Positions 5,837-13,472 of a stretch of DNA of 21,311 nucleotides are shown piece after piece. Positions within the stretch are counted from its first letter, which is position 1. Each line of letters starts with the position of its first letter. The DNA comes from Prevotella sp. (lineage in GTDB: Bacteria; Bacteroidota; Bacteroidia; Bacteroidales; Bacteroidaceae), in the NCBI GenBank assembly GCA_017428805.1, contig JAFRQC010000091.1, forward strand, positions 1 through 21,311, given 5' to 3'. Under the pieces are notes generated by a model. The model saw nothing but the letters and a program-made list of their open reading frames with translations. It made no database searches and was not told the DNA's origin. A program made the position numbers and the translations under genes.

Positions 5837-8800
5837 CTATTGTGAAATTGGCATTATTCTCAGATGACGCTCGTAGCGGGTGGGCTTGACCTGATAGCCG
5901 GGCAGGACATAGCAGGCTGTGCAGCCTACGCCAGTCGTGTTGTAGTCGAGGTTCAGGGTGATGCCGTCCTGCTGCTGTAGCTGGTAGGTATATACCGCCT
6001 TCGTCAAGTTGTCGGTGCTATAGTGGTAGGCGTTGAAGTTGAACGGCTCGTCCATCGCAAAGCGCAGTCCCTGGCCAGAGCCGTTGCTCATGGCGAGCCA
6101 GCGGTTGTCGCAGCGCAGACCGCAGTCCTGCGGTATCAGATAGGGTTCGAACATGTCGTCCACACGGTTCTCGTAGATGCCGATGGCGTAACCAGTCTTG
6201 CGGTCTGGATAGTTCTCCTCCGGTCCGCGACCATACCACTTCACTTGCTGCATCTCGTCACAGAGCGTCATGGTCAGTCCGATGCGTGGCAGTAGTGAAG
6301 GCATCTGTCCCTCGGGCTCGAGAATATGATGCAGGGCGATGGTGCCGTCACCGTTGATGCGATACTCATAGACCTCAGAGAAACCCGAATATCGCAGGCC
6401 GGTGATATAGGCATCGAGCGTCGTGTTGACGGGGGCACCGAACTGGGAGAAGCAGCGCACATTGACATACACCTGTCCGTCGGCCTCGAAGGCCTGGCAA
6501 GAGATGGGGATGCGGGTGATGGCGTTCAGATTATTGCTATAGAACTCGTTGGCTATCTGTGCACCGTTCCATGGCTTGCGGTTGTTGTAGGCAATGTTCC
6601 ACTGATCCCAGCCGTCCACCTCAAGTGCCAGCGGGGCGCGCCATACGTTGATCTGGAGCGGCGATTTGAGTAGTTCCTTGCCAGATTGCTTGATGCTGAA
6701 GAGTTGGCCGTCGGGGGTGAATGAGTAGGAGAATCCGTCGCCACTGACTATGATGGTGTCGTTGGCTTGGCTGAGCACGGCCTTTCCGATGGTCTTATCA
6801 GAAGGTACAGCCAACTGGCGCCAGGGGAGTTCCAACTGATCCCTGGCCATAACGTGACCCTTCTTCGCCCAGATCTCATCGGCCTTCAGACTGCTGGTAA
6901 TCATGAGGTGGTATTCGCATCCCGGTTTGAGGACGGGGCGACTGTAGGGTAGGGCGATGACTTTCTTCGCTAACGGTGCGACGTCAGGACTGAGCGTCCC
7001 CTGCTGCAGACAGATGCCGTCCTCATAAAGCTCCCATTTCATATCGTAATAAGAGGTGTTGAGGAAATGGTTCCTGTTCCATATCTCAACCGTACCGTTG
7101 TCCGCACTCAGCAAAGTGCAGGATACGGGCTGGGCCGATTTCTTCATCTGATAGATTTCCGGCTGTACAGTCCTGTCGGGCCATATCGTGCCGTAGGTGC
7201 GGGCGCCGATGCCATAACTGAAATACTTACCCTCCTGCTGCTCCGTTTCGAAGTCGAGGTTCAGCAGCTGGCCCGATGCGTCGGCAATGATGACATTGTC
7301 CATCAGCGCATCGCAGATATACACCTGGGTGTCCTGTCCGTGGGTCTGCTCGTTGCGGCCTATGTTCACGGGGAAGGGTGCATTGATGATGTTGCCCTGT
7401 GCTTCCATCTGGGCTACCTGCGTGTTGTCGATGATTACCGTCATCTGCTTCCCGTCGTAGCGAGCTTCCACGTGGTGCCACTTGTTCTCCCAGTTGCTGG
7501 GCAGCTGGGCTGACAGTTCGTATTTGTGGTTCGTTGCCGCTGGCCTTCTGCCGAAGGGACGGGCTTCGTTCTGTGCTCCCTCAGGAGCCTTGTCGGTGTT
7601 GATATAGAACACCAGCTGTTCCTTGCCCCGCTGCTCGACGCCGAACTGCCACTCGCCTTTGGTGACGAACGATCCGCAGGAGCTGATGAGCTTGCGGGGA
7701 CAGACATCGAAGCTGATGGTGATGTTGCTGCCAGTAATCTCCAGGCAGTCGTCACGATACACTTCCACCCACTCGTCGTGTCCGCTGAGGTCTATCACAT
7801 GATTCTTACGATTACGGCTGTCGGCTACCAGTTTGGCGTTGCCCATAATATGCGTCATCACATTATGGCCAGATTTGTCGGCAAGCCTTCGTGCAGGCTG
7901 CGTAAGTCCCGGCGACACGAAGTCCCAGACGGCACCACCAATGCATCGCTCGTGGGTATAGACGGCGCGCCACATCTCGTCGAACATGCCACCGCTGTTG
8001 CCAGCCACGGATATATACTCATCCATGAACGAGGGGCGCACGTCGCCGTCGCCATGACGGCCCACCCTGAGGTCGAGTGCCAGTGCCGTCGGATAGCGTG
8101 GCCCGATGATATCCTCTGCGGGATGGCTGTAGGCATTGCCGCCGTACATCCACCAGCGGGTGTGGTCGTATTTGCGTCCTTCGGCTATCACCTCGCCGAT
8201 ATTCGGCCCCTCACCGCTCTCGTTGCCAGCACTCCAGAAGAGCACCGCAGGCTGATTGCGGTCGCGCAGCACCATGCGGCGCACACGCTCACGGTACATC
8301 GGTATGAAGCGTTTGTCGCCTGAAACCCATTCGGTGGCATGCGCCTCTACACCGGCCTCGTCGATGATATAGAGTCCGTAGCGGGCGGCATACTCCAGAT
8401 AGCGCGGCACTGGCGGATAGTGACTCGTTCGCACACCGTTGAAGCCAAACTGCTTCAGGATGGTCATATCCTTCTTGATGAGTTCGTCCGTGACAGCGTG
8501 GCCATTGTCTGGGTCTTGCATGTGCGAGCACTGCGCATTGACCTTCAGGGGCTTGCCGTTCAGGTAGAACACATTGTCACGCATTTCAGTCTCCTTGAAC
8601 CCCACGTCCTGACGGGCATCCTCGGGCGTACTTTCCGACAGACGCTTGCCGGTAGTGGCATCCACGAGGTACATCTTGAGTTCATACAGATTCGGCGTCT
8701 CGGCAGTCCATTTCAAAGGGTTGGCAATATGCTTGCTCATGTTCAGCGTCATTGTCCATTGACCATTAACCATTGACCATTGACCATTAACCATTGACCC

Positions 8801-9658
8801 AGAACCACTCTCCAGGCGAGTCACTTCCTTGCCGTCGGCATCCGTCAGCAAGGCCTGCACCTTGAGGGGTGTCGTGACGGGCTGCGCATCATAGCTTCTG
8901 ACAGTCACCTCGATGTTCAAGTCTGCATCGCGGTAATCTTTGTCCAGGTCTGTCGTTACATACCAGTCGAACAGACGGGTCTTGGGCGTGGCATAGAGCC
9001 AGACATCGTCGAAGATGCCGGCCAGCCGCCAGTAGTCCTGCCCTTCCAGATAATAGCCGTCGCTATATTTGATGACCTTCATGGCCAGCGTGTTGCGACC
9101 CTTCTTCAGATAGCGTGTGATATTATACTCGGCAGGCTCCTGGGCGCCCTCGTTGTAACCCACCTCCTGACCGTTGACCCAGAGGAATGATGCCGATGCC
9201 ACCTTCTCAAAGCGTAGGAATACTTCCTCACCGCTCCAGTCGGCAGGAACGGTGAACGTGGTACGGTAAGCACCCGTGGGGTTGTAGTCACGCGGTGTCT
9301 TCGGCGGGTCGGCTTTGAACGGTGCGGCCACGTTGCGGAACAGCGGGTCGCCGTAGCCCCTCATCTCCCAGTTCGACGGCACGTCGATGGTTGCCCATTT
9401 CGCGTCCGGGAATTTCTCGTCGAAGAAATTGGCGGGTATCTCCTGCGGTGTGTCGGCGTAGCAGAACTTCCACCTGCCATTGAGCAGGACGTGATGCCCT
9501 GGGATGTAGTACGCGCGGCTTTCCTCCTGTCCGCATTCAAACACGTCGAGGTTCTCGATGAAATGATACAGATCGTCAAACCCTCTTGCCTTCTCTGTCT
9601 GTGCCGATGCCGCCACTATAGCCGGTATCATCAGCAGTGCCGTGAATAGCTTTCTCAT
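5837..9658 (-). CDS. Secreted GH2 beta-galactosidase with LamG insert
   Basis: A 1273-residue glycoside hydrolase family 2 enzyme of LacZ type. Residues 1-20 are a signal peptide ending in AASAQ. In order: jelly-roll sugar-binding domain (about 45-225), Ig-like domain (230-355), TIM barrel (357-600), a LamG/concanavalin-like domain (about 625-805), a beta-sandwich (840-945), and a C-terminal Bgal_small_N-like domain (960-1270). The acid/base is E480 in WSAGNESGEG and the nucleophile is E547 in PSFMDEY. Many LacZ proteins are about 1020 residues; the LamG domain explains the extra length. Residues 288-301 are an in-frame heptamer minisatellite. It probably removes terminal galactose from dietary or host glycans in the periplasm. 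No SusC/D pair is nearby. Confidence 0.93.
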   Translation of the reverse strand: MRKLFTALLMIPAIVAASAQTEKARGFDDLYHFIENLDVFECGQEESRAYYIPGHHVLLNGRWKFCYADTPQEIPANFFDEKFPDAKWATIDVPSNWEMRGYGDPLFRNVAAPFKADPPKTPRDYNPTGAYRTTFTVPADWSGEEVFLRFEKVASASFLWVNGQEVGYNEGAQEPAEYNITRYLKKGRNTLAMKVIKYSDGYYLEGQDYWRLAGIFDDVWLYATPKTRLFDWYVTTDLDKDYRDADLNIEVTVRSYDAQPVTTPLKVQALLTDADGKEVTRLESGSGSMVNGQWSMVNGQWTMTLNMSKHIANPLKWTAETPNLYELKMYLVDATTGKRLSESTPEDARQDVGFKETEMRDNVFYLNGKPLKVNAQCSHMQDPDNGHAVTDELIKKDMTILKQFGFNGVRTSHYPPVPRYLEYAARYGLYIIDEAGVEAHATEWVSGDKRFIPMYRERVRRMVLRDRNQPAVLFWSAGNESGEGPNIGEVIAEGRKYDHTRWWMYGGNAYSHPAEDIIGPRYPTALALDLRVGRHGDGDVRPSFMDEYISVAGNSGGMFDEMWRAVYTHERCIGGAVWDFVSPGLTQPARRLADKSGHNVMTHIMGNAKLVADSRNRKNHVIDLSGHDEWVEVYRDDCLEITGSNITISFDVCPRKLISSCGSFVTKGEWQFGVEQRGKEQLVFYINTDKAPEGAQNEARPFGRRPAATNHKYELSAQLPSNWENKWHHVEARYDGKQMTVIIDNTQVAQMEAQGNIINAPFPVNIGRNEQTHGQDTQVYICDALMDNVIIADASGQLLNLDFETEQQEGKYFSYGIGARTYGTIWPDRTVQPEIYQMKKSAQPVSCTLLSADNGTVEIWNRNHFLNTSYYDMKWELYEDGICLQQGTLSPDVAPLAKKVIALPYSRPVLKPGCEYHLMITSSLKADEIWAKKGHVMARDQLELPWRQLAVPSDKTIGKAVLSQANDTIIVSGDGFSYSFTPDGQLFSIKQSGKELLKSPLQINVWRAPLALEVDGWDQWNIAYNNRKPWNGAQIANEFYSNNLNAITRIPISCQAFEADGQVYVNVRCFSQFGAPVNTTLDAYITGLRYSGFSEVYEYRINGDGTIALHHILEPEGQMPSLLPRIGLTMTLCDEMQQVKWYGRGPEENYPDRKTGYAIGIYENRVDDMFEPYLIPQDCGLRCDNRWLAMSNGSGQGLRFAMDEPFNFNAYHYSTDNLTKAVYTYQLQQQDGITLNLDYNTTGVGCTACYVLPGYQVKPTRYERHLRIMPISQ
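8751..8799. repeat. Seven-copy heptamer minisatellite inside the beta-galactosidase gene
   Basis: Seven consecutive 7-mers of the form ATTGACC or ATTAACC (the first is ATTGTCC) run without a gap. Three heptamers equal seven codons, so the array is read in frame on the minus strand as repeats of SMVNGQW, at about residues 288-301. The same kind of heptamer array is, from my recollection, usually intergenic in Bacteroidales genomes. Confidence 0.9.
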
Positions 9659-9687
9659 AAGTTGATACGATGATATGTCGTTAATAT

Positions 9688-9987
9688 TTACACTACTTCT
9701 ATATAAAAACTGAAAGGACGGAAGCCGTCATTGCAACTGATCATTGCACTCATGGGATTCTTCATCCATCCGTCGTAGAAGTTGCCTTCACCTCTGGCCA
9801 GCGATTCCACGAACTCCTGCATGGAGTACCATGCCGAAGGACACATCCCTTCAGGCTGCTGGCCATCAATGGAGATCCACTGCTGGCCTTCCCTGACGTC
9901 ACAGGTGTGCTCAATAGGGTTTTCGTATTTCGCCATCAAGTCCTCATAGACCGTCTGGCGAATGGCTGTGATTCGTACTTTATTCAT
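9688..9987 (-). CDS. TIGR04076 family protein
   Basis: A 99-residue small protein of the TIGR04076 family, which has no established function. The family pattern is visible: a start resembling VRITAI, then C29, PEGMCPSAWYSM with C49, an aromatic glycine-rich stretch (GEGNFYDGW), and a C-terminal CNDGFRPFSF with C85. The three conserved cysteines suggest metal or redox chemistry, which is inference. It is 29 nt upstream of the beta-galactosidase on the same strand and is the first gene after the promoter at 10014-10021, so it may lead that operon. Confidence 0.8.
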   Translation of the reverse strand: MNKVRITAIRQTVYEDLMAKYENPIEHTCDVREGQQWISIDGQQPEGMCPSAWYSMQEFVESLARGEGNFYDGWMKNPMSAMISCNDGFRPFSFYIEVV

Positions 9988-10013
9988 AATTCTCTAAATC
10001 ATAAATCAGAAGG

Positions 10014-10021
10014 CAAAGGTA
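10014..10021 (-). promoter_or_regulatory. -7 box for the TIGR04076/beta-galactosidase operon
   Basis: CAAAGGTA reads TACCTTTG on the minus strand, which matches TAnnTTTG. It lies 27 nt upstream of the 99-residue gene's ATG. No clear TTTG is present at 20 nt spacing, so the promoter may be weak or activator-dependent. Confidence 0.5.
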
Positions 10022-10112
10022 ATCATAATTCCACGATTATTTGTACGTTTGAACAAATAATTAGGATAGTTTATGAAAGTTACGATGCAAACCATGTGAA
10101 TTTACAGGTTAA

Positions 10113-10146
10113 ATCCCCGTTGGTTCACTCTCGAACCAACGGGGAT
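10113..10146 (-). terminator. 14 bp hairpin after the smalltalk gene
   Basis: Arms 10113-10126 (ATCCCCGTTGGTTC) and 10133-10146 are perfectly complementary with a 6 nt loop. It lies 26 nt beyond the smalltalk stop. The T-tract is poor in the minus direction (TTTAACC) and better in the plus direction (CATTTTTG), so its role as a terminator for the minus-strand cassette is probable but not certain. Confidence 0.6.
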
Positions 10147-10171
10147 CATTTTTGCTGCGAAAATAATCGGT

Positions 10172-10288
10172 TCACAATGCGATCGGTCCGTGACCCAGGC
10201 AACTCGTTGTGCTGATCGCCGTCAGAAAAGCTGTGAGCGCGGCTACTATCACCTTCACCGCCAACTCAATAATTCTCTGCTTCTTCAT
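10172..10288 (-). CDS. Smalltalk-type micropeptide
   Basis: A 38-residue gene with ATG at 10288-10286 and TGA at 10174-10172. The sequence starts MKKQRIIELAVKVIVAALTA, continues with a hydrophobic stretch to ISTTSCLGHG, and would form one transmembrane helix. Charge pattern and size match the Bacteroidetes 'smalltalk' family, which is typically found beside HU-like DNA-binding genes and N-acetylmuramoyl-L-alanine amidases. The HU-like gene is directly upstream, 151 nt away on the same strand. The amidase is missing: the next minus-strand gene is the TIGR04076 protein, beyond a hairpin. The function of the family is not known to me. Confidence 0.78.
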   Translation of the reverse strand: MKKQRIIELAVKVIVAALTAFLTAISTTSCLGHGPIAL

Positions 10289-10323
10289 AATTTACCTCTT
10301 TTTTACTGCGCTTTGAGTATTTG

Positions 10324-10364
10324 TTTCTCCCCCTAAGTTAGGGGGAGCTAGAGGGGGTCTGAAC
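10324..10364 (+). repeat. Dispersed hairpin repeat, copy A
   Basis: Contains the hairpin CTCCCCCTAA/TTAGGGGGAG (10327-10336 with 10338-10347) followed by a G-rich tract and GGTCTGAAC. It is the diverged inverted counterpart of copy B; the two GGTCTGAAC/GTTCAGACC ends face each other across about 31 bp and can pair. Confidence 0.75.
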
Positions 10365-10395
10365 AAGCGATATCTCAGAGGCTGAGCGTGCGGCC

Positions 10396-10442
10396 GTTCA
10401 GACCACCCCCAGCCCCTCCTAACTCAGGAGGGGAAGAGATTA
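10396..10442 (-). repeat. Dispersed hairpin repeat, copy B
   Basis: Read on the minus strand it starts GGTAATCTCTTCCCCTCCT, forms the stem CCCCTCCT/AGGAGGGG (10413-10420 with 10426-10433) and ends GGTCTGAAC. Its first TAA is the stop codon of the HU-like gene. A third copy, with the same start and end, follows the carB stop. Confidence 0.8.
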
Positions 10443-10982
10443 CCCATTGCCCTGATTGTCGGGTGCCGGTGCCATGAGATAACTGATCGGCGTCTTCTTC
10501 TGATAGCGTTTCTGCTTGCCACCGACGGTGCGGATCTCGCTCTGAACAACATACCCGTACTCGAAGATGCACTGCTCCTTGAATGCCCTGCTGGTCAGCT
10601 TTTCACCCTTCGTGTTCTCCGGCGAGAAGTTAATCTTGATGCCGTTGATCATGGCGTCGGGACCCACTGCCACAGCAGACTCGATGTCGTTCTTGCCCAG
10701 CTTCTGGCCATCGACGCTCGGTGAGAACGTGCCGAGTCCGTCGAGCTTCACGGGCTGACCCTGTGAGAGCAGCTCGCTCATGCACTCTACCACCTGACCC
10801 AGTACCAGCACACACATCTGATAGTCGGCGATCTTGCCGTGACTGGTCATGTGCTTGGCGAATCCCTTCAGGTTAAGGGGCTCCTTTGAATCTACCTCGG
10901 CAAACCACTTGCCGAATGCGGTGCTGTCGTCGTTCGTGTTCTGACGCAGGTTAATCACCATTGGAATGTTTGATCTTGCCAT
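10440..10982 (-). CDS. HU-like DNA-binding protein (HU-HIG family)
   Basis: A 180-residue protein of the Bacteroidetes HU-HIG type. The N-terminal part (25-60) corresponds to the helical dimerisation region. VKLDGLGTFSPSV at 78-90 is the conserved turn leading into the DNA-binding arm. The stretch after about 145 (GGKQKRYQKK) is basic. It is longer than classic HU (about 90 residues), as usual in this family. It precedes the smalltalk micropeptide, the usual neighbour. It probably binds DNA as a dimer; its specific target is unknown. Transcription likely starts from the promoter at 11045-11075. Its stop codon lies in a dispersed repeat. Confidence 0.85.
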   Translation of the reverse strand: MARSNIPMVINLRQNTNDDSTAFGKWFAEVDSKEPLNLKGFAKHMTSHGKIADYQMCVLVLGQVVECMSELLSQGQPVKLDGLGTFSPSVDGQKLGKNDIESAVAVGPDAMINGIKINFSPENTKGEKLTSRAFKEQCIFEYGYVVQSEIRTVGGKQKRYQKKTPISYLMAPAPDNQGNG

Positions 10983-11044
10983 AATTTTTTTGAATTAGAA
11001 TCTTTCGCACTTCCTTGGTCACTCTTCCTTTATCAAATCTACTG

Positions 11045-11075
11045 CAAAGATAGCTATTTTTCTTGAACTATGCAA
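11045..11075 (-). promoter_or_regulatory. Promoter of the HU-like gene
   Basis: CAAAGATA at 11045-11052 reads TATCTTTG on the minus strand, a perfect -7 box. Exactly 20 nt further upstream, CAAG (11073-11076) reads CTTG as the -33 element. The start codon is 62 nt downstream, leaving a leader of about 55 nt. Confidence 0.65.
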
Positions 11076-11447
11076 GTAATAATTCCATTCAAAATACATT
11101 ATTCCACGTTGTTCTACGTTATTCCACATTATACCAAAATATTTGCGCTTTTCTTTGGTAATTTCAGAGATTATCATAAGCACCGCCTCTACACCATCCG
11201 CACCATCATCCGTCGCTGGGCACCGGAGTCGGAGAACAACACCGAGGCGTATATCAACAACGTCTCTAAGTTGACCGGCATCCTCCCCGACGAACCTCTC
11301 GGCATCCCAGCCGAGCAACCCGCACGCTGGATTGCCCTCGGCGCCGCGATGGCCATCCAAGAAAACGGCACCTCGTCTCTCGATTACTTCGCCATGCTCC
11401 GAGGCTGGGAGATGTGTCGTCAAGACGTGCAATCTGGTAAGTTGTAA
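11070..11447 (+). pseudogene. 5'-truncated P5-like phage structural protein
   Basis: The 125-residue open frame resembles, from about residue 32, the C-terminal half of Bacteroidetes proteins annotated 'structural protein P5' (TIRTIIRRWAPESENNTEAYI, then WIALGAAMAIQENG). Full-length members begin with an RGIRNNNPGNI-type lysozyme-like half, which is absent here. The first 31 residues (MQVIIPFKIHYSTLFYVIPH...) are translated intergenic sequence overlapping the HU promoter and decamer repeats. No good -7 box precedes it, but a strong terminator follows (11459-11502). It is most likely a decayed gene whose front was lost, rather than a functional short version. Confidence 0.65.
11101..11130. repeat. 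Three-copy decamer repeat in the HU upstream region
   Basis: ATTCCACGTT, GTTCTACGTT and ATTCCACATT run end to end with one or two differences each, and the next ten bases are partly similar. The array lies about 25 nt beyond the HU -33 element, within the false N-terminus of the P5-like frame. Confidence 0.6.
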
Positions 11448-11458
11448 TCTCTCATTTG

Positions 11459-11506
11459 ATGCCGCCGATGTACCCCTCAAAGGTATGTCGGCGGCATTTT
11501 TGTTTT
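11459..11506 (+). terminator. Strong intrinsic terminator
   Basis: Arms 11459-11468 (ATGCCGCCGA) and 11488-11497 (TCGGCGGCAT) are perfectly complementary, enclose a TACC/GGTA inner stem, and are followed by TTTTGTTTT. It lies 11 nt after the P5-like stop and just before the dinB promoter, so it separates the two units. Confidence 0.85.
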
Positions 11507-11536
11507 ATCATATTCGCATTTTTCAGGTTTATTGCG

Positions 11537-11544
11537 TAACTTTG
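11537..11544 (+). promoter_or_regulatory. -7 box of dinB
   Basis: TAACTTTG matches TAnnTTTG and sits 9 nt before the ATG, so the leader would be very short. At the expected -33 spacing only TTCG is seen. This placement supports the downstream ATG at 11554 as the true start. Confidence 0.55.
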
Positions 11545-11553
11545 CAGCCAAGT

Positions 11554-12636
11554 ATGAAGATTATTCATGTGGATATGGATCAGTTCTATGCGGCTGTGGA
11601 GCAGCGCGATAATCCGGAACTGAAGGGCAAGCCGATAGCTGTAGGACACGATGCCGAACGTGGCGTGGTGTCAACAGCCAGCTATGAGGCACGGCGGTTT
11701 GGCGTGCATTCGGCGCAGTCCATTCAGGTGGCCAAGCATCTGTGTCCGCAGCTGATCATCGTTGAGTCGCACTTCCAGCGATATAAGGAGGTATCGGCAC
11801 AACTGCACGAAATCTTCCACGATTATACTGACCTGATAGAGCCTATCTCACTGGATGAAGCCTTTCTCGATGTGACTGAGAATAAGAAAGGTATAGAGCT
11901 TGGCGTGGATATTGCCCGTGAGATTAAGCAGCGCATCCGTGAGACTACGGGACTGACGGCATCGGCGGGTGTAAGCTACTGCAAGTTTCTGGCGAAGATC
12001 GCCTCCGACTGGCGTAAACCCGACGGGCTGACGGTGATTCATCCTGACAGGGCATTGGACTTCATCGCGCAGCTGAAGATAGAGAAGATTTGGGGCATAG
12101 GGCAGAAGACCGCTGAGAAGATGCACCGCATGGGAATCTTCACGGGACTTGACCTGAGAAATATGTCACTGAGCCGTTTGACTCAGGAGTTTGGCAAGAT
12201 GGGGCAGGTGTTCTATGATTTCTCGCGAGGTATCGATAACCGTCCTGTTATTTCTGAGTGGGAGAGGAAGAGTGTCAGCTGTGAGCAGACCTTTGAATCG
12301 GACATCAGCGAGAATGCCGTCGTCATCATCCATCTGTATCATACGGTGCTGGAACTGGTCAGACGCATCGAAAAGAATGACTTCGAGGGGCGGACCCTGA
12401 CGCTGAAAGTGAAATTCTTAGATTTCCAGCAGATTACCCGCAGCATCACCGTTGACCACATTCTCCGCACCAAAGACGAGATTCTGCCGTTGGCGAAGCA
12501 ACTGTTGAAACAGGTGGAGTTTCACTCGCATCCCATCCGTCTGTTAGGCTTGGGTGTTTCCAATCAAAAGAGTGCCACGCCACAGGAAGAACCTCAATGG
12601 GTGGAGCTGGAATTAGAATTTGAGCCGTGGCCATAA
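11554..12636 (+). CDS. dinB: DNA polymerase IV
   Basis: A 360-residue Y-family translesion polymerase. The start at 11554 (MKIIHVDMDQFYAAVEQRDN) aligns with E. coli DinB; the open frame runs 74 codons further upstream but crosses a terminator and the promoter. D7 and D9 begin the active site, Y12 occupies the steric-gate position, and D101-E102 in SLDEAFLDV complete the metal ligands. TASAGVSYCKFLAKIASDWRKP and the helix-hairpin-helix IWGIGQKTAEKMHRMGI follow, then the little finger. I see no clear QLxLF clamp motif in the last residues (...LELEFEPWP). Its stop is 2 nt from the convergent VanW gene. It bypasses minor-groove lesions with deletion-prone synthesis. Confidence 0.95.
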   Translation: MKIIHVDMDQFYAAVEQRDNPELKGKPIAVGHDAERGVVSTASYEARRFGVHSAQSIQVAKHLCPQLIIVESHFQRYKEVSAQLHEIFHDYTDLIEPISLDEAFLDVTENKKGIELGVDIAREIKQRIRETTGLTASAGVSYCKFLAKIASDWRKPDGLTVIHPDRALDFIAQLKIEKIWGIGQKTAEKMHRMGIFTGLDLRNMSLSRLTQEFGKMGQVFYDFSRGIDNRPVISEWERKSVSCEQTFESDISENAVVIIHLYHTVLELVRRIEKNDFEGRTLTLKVKFLDFQQITRSITVDHILRTKDEILPLAKQLLKQVEFHSHPIRLLGLGVSNQKSATPQEEPQWVELELEFEPWP

Positions 12637-12638
12637 TC

Positions 12639-13460
12639 CTATTCTCTAATAATCATCGACGGAGGGCAGTCATACATCACCCGGGCATGGTTGGTGCGGA
12701 TGAGCTGGCTTTCAACGCACTTCCCTGAGACGCGGTCGATGATGTCGCGATAGACCTCACCGTTGCGATATACCACACCATTCTCACGCGAGAAGTATTC
12801 ATTCTCGGCATGGATGTGGAAAGTATGGGGCTGCTGCTCCGTAGCCCGCAGCTCGCCGCACAGGTATTCGTCATCCGTCCAAAGTCGGAGTTGATAGGTG
12901 TTCTGGGTATCGTTGCGGAACCGGTAGTCGATATAGTTGTAAGAGATGCTGGTGCCGGTGCCGAAGGGAATCTGCCGTCCAAAGTCGGGGAAGAGGTCGA
13001 GTCCATCGTGGTGATGGTGTTCCGTGATAGTCAGCTCGCTGTGTAATACGAGCCAGTGGATGAGGTTCGACAACTGACACATACCGCCGCCGATGCCCTG
13101 AGAGGGTTTGCCCTTGGCGATGGTGAGTCCCTCTTTGTAGCCCTTGCGTTTGGTAGTGCGCCCGATGAGTTTCCAAACGGAGAACGTCTCGCCGGGGCGG
13201 ATTACCAGCCCGTCGATGTGCTTTACTGCCAAGGCCAGGTTCGTAGCCTTGTTCTCCTGCAGCTGCATATTGACATTGCCCAGTCGCCGACGGATGAGCG
13301 AGTTGTGGCGATAGACTACAACGGGCAATGAATCCTCCGTCCGCTCTCTGGCGAACTGCGTCTTCCGCAGCAAGTCCCGAACGTGGCGCTTCAGGATTTC
13401 CTTCTCCATCGACAACCGATAGGTGAAGGGCGAAATTTCGCAAAACAGTTTCCGTTCCAT
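12639..13460 (-). CDS. VanW family protein
   Basis: A 273-residue member of the VanW family (PF04294), named after an accessory gene of vanB-type vancomycin resistance clusters; its biochemical role is unknown. The core signature is clear: RPGETFSVWKLIGRT at 88-102, KGYKEGLTI at 107-114, and QGIGGGMCQLSN at 121-132, followed by a histidine cluster near 148-151 and GLDLFPDFGRQIPFGTGTSI. There is no signal peptide. It is 12 nt downstream of the EptA-like gene in the same direction, and two bases from the convergent dinB stop, with no terminator between. A cell-wall-related role is likely, but vancomycin resistance cannot be inferred: no ligase or dehydrogenase genes are present. Confidence 0.88.
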   Translation of the reverse strand: MERKLFCEISPFTYRLSMEKEILKRHVRDLLRKTQFARERTEDSLPVVVYRHNSLIRRRLGNVNMQLQENKATNLALAVKHIDGLVIRPGETFSVWKLIGRTTKRKGYKEGLTIAKGKPSQGIGGGMCQLSNLIHWLVLHSELTITEHHHHDGLDLFPDFGRQIPFGTGTSISYNYIDYRFRNDTQNTYQLRLWTDDEYLCGELRATEQQPHTFHIHAENEYFSRENGVVYRNGEVYRDIIDRVSGKCVESQLIRTNHARVMYDCPPSMIIRE

Positions 13461-13472
13461 GTCCTTTATTGA

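Noticed and set aside
8751..8799. Short CRISPR array
   Set aside because: Units are 7 bp without spacers and are translated in frame. This is a minisatellite.
9907..10215. 102-residue plus-strand open frame over the TIGR04076 start and the smalltalk end
   Set aside because: It overlaps a promoter, a 14 bp hairpin and two better-supported minus-strand genes, and has no recognisable motif.
11332..11553. 74-codon upstream extension of dinB
   Set aside because: It spans the P5-like 3' end, a strong terminator and the -7 box. The ATG at 11554 aligns with the DinB start.
12639..13460. Vancomycin resistance operon
   Set aside because: Only a VanW family gene is present. There is no VanH, VanA/B-type ligase, VanX or VanRS, and VanW alone does not indicate resistance.
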